A stretch of 64,000 nucleotides of DNA from NCBI GenBank assembly GCA_014896355.1, contig JADBKO010000001.1:41710-105709 (forward strand). Reading direction: 5' to 3'. The DNA comes from Bacillota bacterium. GTDB taxonomy: Bacteria > Bacillota > UBA5301 > Bu52. Both the position numbers and the translations under genes were made by a program. Positions 57,901 to 64,000 of this stretch are shown here, in pieces. The first letter of the stretch is position 1. Every line of letters begins with the position of its first letter. The notes below the pieces were generated by a model that worked only from the letters and a program-made list of their open reading frames with translations, searched no databases and was not told the origin of the DNA.

Positions 57901-58131
57901 ATGCAGGAAGAAATGGCCGAGCTGCTGCGGCTGATTCTCAAGCACCGCGGCAAAATCGTGGGAGTGTTGTTGGGGCTGCTGCTGGGATGGATCAGCATTG
58001 CGTACGGGATCATCAAAGCCCTTTTTGTGGGCCTTTTGGTCCTGGCAGGCTATTATCTGGGCAGCCGGGTGGACAACCGGGAGAGCTTATCGGATGCTTT
58101 GCATAAGCTCCTGCCTCCGGGGGACCGTTAG
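57901..58131 (+). CDS. DUF2273 small membrane protein
   Basis: 76 residues with two helices (GKIVGVLLGLLLGWISIAYG and ALFVGLLVLAGYYLGSRVD). The DUF2273 family regularly accompanies Asp23 and AmaP. ATG 57901; the upstream 79 bases show no other gene. Role unknown, probably in the same envelope complex. Confidence 0.88.
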   Translation: MQEEMAELLRLILKHRGKIVGVLLGLLLGWISIAYGIIKALFVGLLVLAGYYLGSRVDNRESLSDALHKLLPPGDR

Positions 58132-58146
58132 GTTGGCGTTGGAGGG

Positions 58147-58593
58147 GTGGGAGTGAGCCGTCGTCTGGCTAGAGAGCTGGCCTTGAAGGTCCTTTTTCAG
58201 ATGGACGTGGGCAGGGTCACGGCGGACACAGCTTGGCGCGTCCTTTTGGAGGACGAAGAGCAGCCTTACCCAGAGGGGGCCATCCCCTTTGCGCGGGAGT
58301 TGGTGGAAGGGGTACGGACGCACCTAAGCCGGCTGGATCATCTTTTGCAGCAGCATTCCGTGGGTTGGAGCCTGGCCCGCATGCCCAATGTGGATCGCAA
58401 CATTCTGCGCATGGCTGTCTATGAGCTCTGTTACCGTCCGGACATTCCGGCCAACGTTTCCATCAACGAGGCGATCGAGCTGGCCAAACGTTACAGTGAG
58501 CCGGAATCTGGACGCTTCATCAACGGGGTGCTGGGCGCTTTGAGCAGGGAGATCGGTAAGCCGGGAGGGGAGCCTGTTCATGAGGAACGATGA
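58147..58593 (+). CDS. nusB: Transcription antitermination protein NusB
   Basis: RNA-binding subunit of the rRNA antitermination complex. SRRLARELALKVLFQMDVG, MPNVDRNILRMAVYEL, and PANVSINEAIELAKRYSEPESGRFINGVLG (in two parts) are the family blocks. 148 residues. GTG start. The 3' end overlaps the next gene by 14 bases. Confidence 0.95.
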   Translation: MGVSRRLARELALKVLFQMDVGRVTADTAWRVLLEDEEQPYPEGAIPFARELVEGVRTHLSRLDHLLQQHSVGWSLARMPNVDRNILRMAVYELCYRPDIPANVSINEAIELAKRYSEPESGRFINGVLGALSREIGKPGGEPVHEER

Positions 58594-59278
58594 TTCGCCA
58601 GGCGGTGCAGGCGTGCAGGTGGTGCCAGGTTACTACAAGGCACTTCAAGACTTCTCGGTGGCGCTGGCATCGGAGACGCCGACGCCCGGCGGAGGAAGCG
58701 CCGCTGCCGCTGCGGGCATGATGGGCGCAGCGCTGGTGGCCATGAGCCTCCGGGTCAGTTACCGCGGGCAGGATATCCCTCCTGAGGTGGCCCGGCTGGT
58801 GCAACGCGCCGAGGCGTACCGCGTGAGCCTGGGGGCAAAAGCGCCTCAGGATGCTGCGGCGTACGAGCGCTATTTGTCCGCCCGGCGCATGCCCCGTCAT
58901 ACTGCGGAGGAGCAGGAGAGAAGGCAAGAGGCATTGGCTTCGGCCTTGCGCGAAGCCACGGCAGTTCCCTTGACTGTGGCGGAGGGATGTCTGGGCGTTC
59001 TGGAGGTGGCTCGCGATGCCCTGGAATGGGTGGCCGACCGGGCGCTCAGCGATCTGGCGGCCGCGGCGGAGGTCGCTGCGGCCGGGCTGGCCAGTGCGGC
59101 CTGGAATGTCCGGATCAACCTGAGAGGCCTGCCCCAAGATGAGACCTCGCGGGTCTGGAATTTGCGCTGCCAGGAGTTGTCTGCCGCGGGTCGGGAGGCT
59201 TTGAACGCCATCCGCGCACAGGTGGAGCACCGCTTCCACGGGCAGGAGCTGCCGCGGGAAGCGGTGCAGAAGGTGTGA
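58580..59278 (+). CDS. Cyclodeaminase/cyclohydrolase family protein (FTCD_C)
   Basis: 232 residues of helical FTCD_C fold with the signature TPTPGGGSAAAAAGMMGAALVAMS near residue 35 (split here as a Pro-Gly-Gly-Gly-rich block). Relatives are formimino-THF cyclodeaminase and methenyl-THF cyclohydrolase FchA. Genes of this type stand with folD between nusB and xseA in Clostridia; folD is missing here, so a role in one-carbon folate chemistry is inferred. ATG 58580 after GGGAGGGGAG. Confidence 0.85.
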   Translation: MRNDDSPGGAGVQVVPGYYKALQDFSVALASETPTPGGGSAAAAAGMMGAALVAMSLRVSYRGQDIPPEVARLVQRAEAYRVSLGAKAPQDAAAYERYLSARRMPRHTAEEQERRQEALASALREATAVPLTVAEGCLGVLEVARDALEWVADRALSDLAAAAEVAAAGLASAAWNVRINLRGLPQDETSRVWNLRCQELSAAGREALNAIRAQVEHRFHGQELPREAVQKV

Positions 59279-59378
59279 GGTTGGTACGGGGGCTTCAGCA
59301 CCGTCCGGCGGCGGTGTCGCGACAGTGGGGCGGCCGGAGCGCGGAAAGCGATGATCCATCCTCGGGAGGAAGGTGCCC

Positions 59379-61004
59379 TTGGGGTCAGTTGAGCCCGTAG
59401 ACCTGCCCGGCTTGCCAGTCCTGTCCGTAGCCGAGCTGGTTCGCAGGATCCGGCAGACGTTGGCTGCGGACGAGCTTTTGCAGAACGTTTTGGTCCAGGG
59501 GGAGATTTCGAACTTTCGCCGCCAGGGTTCGGGCCACCTTTATTTCACCTTGAAGGATTCCCAGGGGCGCCTGCGGTGTGTCATGTTCCGGTCGGCCGCG
59601 GTGCGGCTGACCTTTGAACCGGCCGACGGGCTAGCAGTGTTGGCCCTGGGCTCCGTGGGTTTCTATGAGCTGGGGGGCGACTGCCAGCTCTATGTCGAAC
59701 AACTTTATCCTGCGGGCACGGGAGCACTCTACCTTGCTTTTCAGCAGCTGAAGGATAAGCTGGCAGCCGAAGGGCTTTTCGATCCGGCCCATAAGCGGCC
59801 CCTGCCCTTTCTGCCGCGACGCATCGCCCTGATCACCTCTCCGACGGGCGCAGCCGTGCGGGACATGATCACCGTGAGCCAGCGCCGCTTCCCGGGCCTT
59901 GCCCTGCTCGTGATCCCGGCGGTGGTTCAGGGAGAGGAGGGTCCCGCCAGTGTGATTCAGGCCCTGGAGTGGGCGAACCAGCAGCCAGACGTGGACCTGA
60001 TCATTCTGGGTCGTGGCGGGGGCTCCCTGGAGGAACTGTGGACGTTCAACGATGAGCGGGTGGCGCGGGCGATCTTTGCCAGCCGGTTGCCGGTGGTCTC
60101 CGCCGTAGGACATGAGACGGATTTCACCATTGCCGATTTCGTGGCCGACCGGCGAGCGCCGACTCCCTCGGCTGCGGCGGAGATCGCTGTTCCGTCCCGG
60201 GATCAGCTGGAACGGGACGTGCAGGCGCTGGTGGCCCGTATGCAGAGCGCCTGCCAGGCGGGGATCCGGCGGCGGCGCCAGGCTTGGGAGCACGTGGCCG
60301 CCGCAGCGGCGCTTCGGCGTCCCCAGGATCGCCTGCGGCGCTATGCCCAGCGGGTGGATGAACTGGCCGCAGACCTGGAACGGCAGGTACAAGAACGGCT
60401 CCGCCAAACCCGGGATAGGGCGGACCGGGCTGCCCAATCTCTGGCCCGTTGGGCAGGCAGTGGCACATGGCGGCGGCGCCAGGCCTGGGAGCATTTGAAG
60501 CTTCGGCTGCAACAGGCCGGCAAGGCCATGCTAAGCCGGCCCCGAGCGCGGCTGGCAGAGCAGGCGGCCAAGCTCAGCGCTTTGAGCCCCTTGGCCACAC
60601 TGGCGCGGGGGTACGCCGTCTGCAGGCAGTGGGACGGCACGGTGGTGCGGCGGTGGCAGCAGGTGGCGGTGGGGGATGCCGTGGAAGTGCTCTTGGCTGT
60701 CGGCCGCCTTGATTGCCGGGTGGAAGGAAGCGGGCCGTCCTTCCCGGATGCCGCGGAGAGCGGATCTTCGCCCGTGGCGCCTCCGGACGGGTCGGGGGAA
60801 CGACCCGGGGCGGGTTTCCGGCCCGCGCAGGCTTCCAGCCGCCCGGGCAGGCGGCGCGCCCGGAATGCGGCCATACCGCTGCAGTGCTCCCTTTGGAGCG
60901 GCACAATTGCAGGAGAGGGTGGGGCCCACCCGGGTGGCGGCCCCCAGGAAGGAGAACGGCAGAACAGAGATGGCCACCAAGGAGAAAGCGGAAATGAGGC
61001 CTGA
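59379..61004 (+). CDS. xseA: Exodeoxyribonuclease VII large subunit
   Basis: N-terminal OB fold (LVQGEISNFRRQGSGHLYFTLKD in two parts), catalytic domain with SPTGAAVRDMI, GRGGGSLEELWTFNDE and SAVGHETDFTIADFVADRRAPTPSAAAE (in parts), then a long coiled coil in which RRRQAWEH occurs twice, 67 residues apart (DNA at 60271 and 60472). A Pro/Gly/Ser-rich tail of about 90 residues follows the usual end. TTG 59379 is best spaced from GGAGGAAGG; GTG 59373 is possible. About 541 residues against about 450 usual. Confidence 0.94.
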   Translation: MGSVEPVDLPGLPVLSVAELVRRIRQTLAADELLQNVLVQGEISNFRRQGSGHLYFTLKDSQGRLRCVMFRSAAVRLTFEPADGLAVLALGSVGFYELGGDCQLYVEQLYPAGTGALYLAFQQLKDKLAAEGLFDPAHKRPLPFLPRRIALITSPTGAAVRDMITVSQRRFPGLALLVIPAVVQGEEGPASVIQALEWANQQPDVDLIILGRGGGSLEELWTFNDERVARAIFASRLPVVSAVGHETDFTIADFVADRRAPTPSAAAEIAVPSRDQLERDVQALVARMQSACQAGIRRRRQAWEHVAAAAALRRPQDRLRRYAQRVDELAADLERQVQERLRQTRDRADRAAQSLARWAGSGTWRRRQAWEHLKLRLQQAGKAMLSRPRARLAEQAAKLSALSPLATLARGYAVCRQWDGTVVRRWQQVAVGDAVEVLLAVGRLDCRVEGSGPSFPDAAESGSSPVAPPDGSGERPGAGFRPAQASSRPGRRRARNAAIPLQCSLWSGTIAGEGGAHPGGGPQEGERQNRDGHQGESGNEA

Positions 61005-61371
61005 TCCGGAGGAAGCGCAGAACCTGCCGCCTCTACCCAGGGAGGCGGAACAGACGGTCGAGCCGCAAGATGGCGCCACAGGTCCGTCCACCAGGGCCCG
61101 GGGGCAGGCGGATGCTCAGGCTTCGCCCGATGCTCAGGCCCCGTCGTTTGAAGAGGCTTTTCAGCGGTTGGAGGAGATCGTCCGCAAGCTGGAGGGCGAG
61201 GAATTGTCGCTGGATGAGTCTTTGCGCCTTTTCGAAGAGGGGATCCGTCTTTCCCGGGTCTGTCAGGCACGGCTGGAAGAAGCGGAAGGGCGAATTGAGA
61301 TCCTTTTGGCCGGCAAAGACGGGCAGCTGAAGCGTAAAGAGTTCGAACTCAAAGGAATGAGTGAGGCATGA
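60994..61371 (+). CDS. xseB: Exodeoxyribonuclease VII small subunit
   Basis: The core FEEAFQRLEEIVRKLEGEELSLDESLRLFEEGI (in parts) and CQARLEEAEGRIEIL identify XseB. A disordered acidic N-terminus of about 50 residues makes it longer than the usual 70-80. ATG 60994 has AAGGAG 9 bases upstream; ATG 60970 is an alternative. It overlaps xseA by 11 bases and ispA by 4, so the three are coupled. Confidence 0.93.
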   Translation: MRPDPEEAQNLPPLPREAEQTVEPQDGATGPSTRARGQADAQASPDAQAPSFEEAFQRLEEIVRKLEGEELSLDESLRLFEEGIRLSRVCQARLEEAEGRIEILLAGKDGQLKRKEFELKGMSEA

Positions 61372-62279
61372 TGGCGGAGGCTTCCGCGGCCCGGGCCGAA
61401 GAGTATCTGGCGGACGTGGCCAGGCAGGTGGAGGCGCGGTTGGATCAGGCACTGCCGGCAGAGAGCGAAGACCCGGCCACCCTCCATGCGTCCATGCGCT
61501 ACAGCACCCTGGGGGGCGGCAAGCGGCTGCGGGCCGCCCTGGTGCTGGCGTCCTGCCGGGCGCTGGGGGGGCCGCCAGAGGCAGCCCTGGCGGTAGCGTG
61601 TGCCGTGGAGATGATCCATGCCTATTCGTTGATTCACGATGACTTGCCTTGCATGGACAACGGGCAGTTGCGCCGGGGCAAACCCACCAATCACCGGGTT
61701 TTCGGAGACGCCGTGGCCACCCTGGCCGGAGATGCCCTTCTTACATTGGCCTTCGAGGAGTTGGCGTCCATTCCGTTGGGGTTAGGCGTCACGGCGCAGA
61801 CCGTGGTTCAGGTGGTGGCCGAAATCAGCCGGGCCGCGGGCAGCCGGGGCATGGTCGGCGGGCAGGTGGCGGATTTGCAGGCCGAAGGCAGGGACATCGA
61901 TCTGGAACGGCTGCGGGCCATCCACCGCCGTAAGACCGGGGCCCTCATTCTGGCCTGCGTGCGCTCGGGCGCTTTGTTGGCCTGCGCCGGGGCGGCGGCT
62001 CTGAAAATGATGGACGAGTACGGGCGGCATCTGGGGTTGGCGTATCAGATTGTGGATGACATCCTGGATGAGACCGGAGACCAGGCGGTGGTAGGCAAGG
62101 GCACACACACCGACCTGCTGCGGGGGAAGGCCACCTATCCGCGTTTGGTGGGGCTGGAGGAAAGCCGTCGGTTGGCCCGGGAGGCCGTTTTGGCGGCCCA
62201 AAACGCTTTGGAGCCGCTAGGAGAGGATGCCCGTCCCTTGCTGGACTTAGCCGCTTATGTGGCGAGACGGGACCGTTAG
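61368..62279 (+). CDS. ispA: Polyprenyl (farnesyl/geranylgeranyl) diphosphate synthase
   Basis: Condenses IPP with allylic diphosphates. First Asp-rich motif DDLPCMD at 91-97 (the DDxxxxD form of bacterial FPP synthases), GGGKRLRAALVLAS, GGQVADLQAEG, and second motif DDILDETGD. 303 residues. ATG overlaps the xseB stop. Usually followed by dxs; here by the PAP2-like gene, then the strand changes. Confidence 0.94.
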   Translation: MMAEASAARAEEYLADVARQVEARLDQALPAESEDPATLHASMRYSTLGGGKRLRAALVLASCRALGGPPEAALAVACAVEMIHAYSLIHDDLPCMDNGQLRRGKPTNHRVFGDAVATLAGDALLTLAFEELASIPLGLGVTAQTVVQVVAEISRAAGSRGMVGGQVADLQAEGRDIDLERLRAIHRRKTGALILACVRSGALLACAGAAALKMMDEYGRHLGLAYQIVDDILDETGDQAVVGKGTHTDLLRGKATYPRLVGLEESRRLAREAVLAAQNALEPLGEDARPLLDLAAYVARRDR

Positions 62280-62312
62280 GCAGGCCCCGGGTCTTGCGAC
62301 GGAGGAATTCCA

Positions 62313-62789
62313 TTGAACCACGTTTTCTGGTGGGCCAGCCATATCCCGGAAAATCTGAACAATCTTGGCTCCAACAGTGTGCTGCTGACAGCCCTTTTGG
62401 CCTGGCTGATCGCTCAAACGGCGAAGGGCCTCCTGGTGCTCATCCGCCAGCGGCGCCTGGATTTCAGGCGCTTCGTCGGAGCCGGCGGCATGCCCAGTTC
62501 GCACTCGGCGTTTGTGAGCTCCCTGGCCACGGGCATCGGGATGACCACCGGCTGGAACAGCCCCCTCACTGCCCTGGCGGTGGTTTTCGCGCTGATCGTC
62601 ATGTACGACGCAGCCGGGGTTCGTTACGCTGCGGGCCGGCAAGCGGAAGTGTTGAACCGTATTGTGGATGACCTGTACCACGGCGGCCGCGTGCGCGAGG
62701 AGCGCTTGCGGGAACTCCTGGGGCATACTCCTGTGGAGGTCCTGGTGGGGGCAGCGCTGGGGATCGTGGTCGCGGTCCTGGTGCTGTAG
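62313..62789 (+). CDS. Divergent PAP2 family membrane protein (YuiD-like)
   Basis: 158 residues with about four helices and the phosphatase-like motif GAGGMPSSHSAFVSSLATGIG (split over residues 50-70), plus VRYAAGRQAEVLNRIVDDL. Divergent PAP2 proteins lack part of the classical phosphatase signature. In several Clostridia it follows ispA, suggesting isoprenyl diphosphate or lipid chemistry; this is inference. TTG start after GGAGG. Confidence 0.88.
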   Translation: MNHVFWWASHIPENLNNLGSNSVLLTALLAWLIAQTAKGLLVLIRQRRLDFRRFVGAGGMPSSHSAFVSSLATGIGMTTGWNSPLTALAVVFALIVMYDAAGVRYAAGRQAEVLNRIVDDLYHGGRVREERLRELLGHTPVEVLVGAALGIVVAVLVL

Positions 62790-62809
62790 CCTTTACGGGT
62801 GCCACGGGT

Positions 62810-63310
62810 TCAGTCAACGAGCGTAAGTCCCTGCAGTGCGCGCAGATAGGCGATTTGGCCTGCGTGATAGCTATCGTGGGCCAGCAGGCCCATCACCGTA
62901 TGGTAGAGGCGGCCATCGTCTCCCCAGGAGGTCGGGCTCAGCAGCTGTTCGGCCGTAAGGCTTTGCACGGCGGCGACCAGCTCCTGATGGATTCGACCAT
63001 AGCGCTCTTTCTCTTGCTGCCAGGCAGCGTCGTGGGCGGCCGGTGGTGCCGACCAATTGCCGGTGGCAGGCTCCGGTGGCGGCAGGCCTCGCAGTTGGGC
63101 CAGGACGTACTCCCGCCAGAAGATCATGTGGCGGACGATCTGCCAGATCGAGTGCCTGCCCGGCGCAGGCGTCCAGGCCGCTTGTTCAACCGCTAAGTCC
63201 ACCAACAGTGCTTCGATGGGCCCATGCCAATAGTTCCGGCCGCGGCCGAAACGCTGAAAAAGGTCGGCAAGCTCTCTGCCTGTGCAGGTGTCACCCGCTG
63301 GACGATCCAT
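62810..63310 (-). CDS. DinB family protein
   Basis: 166 residues on the minus strand, convergent with the PAP2 gene (20 bases apart). DinB/YfiT four-helix fold: helix with IVRHMIFWREYVLAQLRG near residue 60 and GLLAHDSYHAGQIAYLRAL near the end, giving likely metal-binding histidines. The ATG at 63310 follows GGAGG by 7 bases; the frame can extend upstream to 63358 without an SD. Such proteins are putative thiol-transferases or metal hydrolases; substrate unknown. Confidence 0.88.
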   Translation of the reverse strand: MDRPAGDTCTGRELADLFQRFGRGRNYWHGPIEALLVDLAVEQAAWTPAPGRHSIWQIVRHMIFWREYVLAQLRGLPPPEPATGNWSAPPAAHDAAWQQEKERYGRIHQELVAAVQSLTAEQLLSPTSWGDDGRLYHTVMGLLAHDSYHAGQIAYLRALQGLTLVD

Positions 63311-63387
63311 GGCAGTTCCTCCATTCCCCCAAGTGAAGCCGAATTCAAGTGAAGCCAAATTGGTCAGGCTCCACCGGGCGGTACATG

Positions 63388-64000
63388 CTACTGCGCGCGT
63401 GGGCCCGCCGGCGCCTGTGGGGCCGGCACGACGGCTTTCTCCAGTCTCTCCACCCTCTGTTCCAGATCGCGGAAGCGTTCCTGCACTTCAAAGCGGAGGG
63501 CATGGTCCAGAGGCCAAATCAGGAGGCCCATGTGGTGTTCAAGGTCGCCTATGCGGCGGTCGACGTGAGCCAATATCCCGCTGAAACCCTGACGCACAGA
63601 CGACATCTGCTCCCGGAGTTCCTGCCGCATCTGCTGAAAACCTTGGGCCACCTCGGCGCGCACAATGCTGTCGCCTTCGCGGATGGCCTGGGCGAGCTCG
63701 GTACGCAGCCTGTCGTCGCCCTCGCGCATCTCAGACGACATCTGCTCCCGGAGTTCCTGCCGCATCTGCTGAAAACCTTGGGCCACCTCGGCGCGCACAA
63801 TGCTGTCGCCTTCGCGGATGGCCTGGGCGAGCTCGGTACGCAGCCTGTCGTCGCCCTCGCGCATCTCACAGACGACATCTGCTCCCGGAGTTCCTGCCGC
63901 ATCTGCTGAAAACCTTGGGCCACCTCGGCGCGCACAATGCTGTCGCCTTCGCGGATGGCCTGGGCGAGCTCGGTACGCAGCCTGTCGTCGCCCTCGCGCA
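63388..64000 (-). pseudogene. Coiled-coil repeat protein, frameshifted and cut by the window end
   Basis: Minus-strand gene whose start lies beyond the window. Its C-terminal part (from about 63598 down to 63388) is unique: QGFSGILAHVDRRIGDLEHHM, LRFEVQERFRDLEQRVERLEK and a Pro/Ala tail. Upstream are 45-residue repeats, each of three 15-residue units (MREGDDRLRTELAQA, IREGDSIVRAEVAQG, FQQMRQELREQMSSE), all coiled-coil-like. At the junction between repeats 2 and 3 (63868-63870) two extra bases shift the frame, so repeat 3 is not continuous with the rest. Real inactivation, phase variation or a sequence error are all possible. Function unknown. Confidence 0.6.
63599..64000. repeat. 135-bp tandem repeat array
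   Basis: Three direct copies begin at 63599, 63734 and 63871; the third is cut at the window end. Copies are identical by eye, except that the second carries two extra bases (CA on the + strand) at its right end, making it 137 bp. The perfect identity suggests recent expansion. The array codes for 45-residue units on the minus strand. Confidence 0.9.

Noticed and set aside
63349..63909. A + strand open frame through the tandem repeats
   Set aside because: Its Leu/His/Ala-rich product lacks a plausible fold, whereas the minus-strand reading gives regular coiled-coil repeats and a unique coiled C-terminus.
63599..64000. Tandem array as a possible CRISPR
   Set aside because: Repeats are 135 bp, contiguous and coding, without unique spacers.

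Overview
The window is about 64 kb of G+C-rich DNA (roughly two thirds G+C by eye) with genes packed almost entirely on the + strand. Spore-formation genes (sigK and a complete spoIIIAA-AH operon), separate SecD and SecF, an RXKD-type RelA, 6S RNA beside aspS, IreB, DUF1292 and the Asp23/AmaP trio mark it as a chromosomal core region of a high-G+C, spore-forming Firmicute (Clostridia or a deep lineage such as Symbiobacterium/Thermaerobacter-like groups). I cannot name the species. Many starts are GTG or TTG, most with strong Shine-Dalgarno (SD) sequences. I see no tRNA or rRNA genes, insertion sequences, prophage or CRISPR arrays.

Layout: (1) 1-4.8 kb: phoH, pgpH, ybeY, dgkA, cdd; era and recO, which usually follow, are absent. 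(2) 4.8-9.6 kb: tRNA queuosine genes queA and tgt, then yajC, secD, secF. (3) 9.8-18.2 kb: small membrane or granule-like proteins, then recJ, apt, relA, dtd and an MBL hydrolase. (4) 18.2-31.4 kb: a membrane-anchored foldase with TPRs, hisS, aspS, a 6S RNA gene, tcdA, rarA, an Rrf2 regulator with iscS and mnmA (sulfur transfer to tRNA), small membrane and PRC-barrel proteins, and an AI-2E family transporter. (5) 31.5-38.5 kb: alaS, ireB, a baseplate-J-like membrane protein with a structured leader, ruvX, a DUF1292 gene and mltG. (6) 38.6-48.3 kb: sigK, yqeG, yqeH, then a shikimate cluster with two gene fusions (aroE; comFB; aroC-aroK; aroB-aroQ), followed by pepP, efp and a CD1247-type zinc-ribbon protein. 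(7) 48.5-54.6 kb: spoIIIA operon with a candidate sigma-E promoter. (8) 54.8-62.8 kb: accB, accC, asp23, amaP, DUF2273, nusB, a cyclodeaminase, xseA, xseB, ispA and a divergent PAP2 protein; folD and dxs, common neighbours, are absent. (9) 62.8-64 kb: the only minus-strand genes, a DinB-family protein and a coiled-coil gene made of 135-bp tandem repeats with a frameshift at one repeat junction, cut by the window end.

The order largely follows the conserved Bacillus/Clostridia backbone, so most functions are supported by both motif and context. The least ordinary items are the AroC-AroK fusion directly followed by an AroB-AroQ fusion, the 6S RNA abutting a tcdA gene that has no ATG/GTG/TTG start, a second gene (the AI-2E transporter) with an ideal SD in front of ACG, the folded leader of the baseplate-J-like gene, and the frameshifted repeat gene at the right edge.
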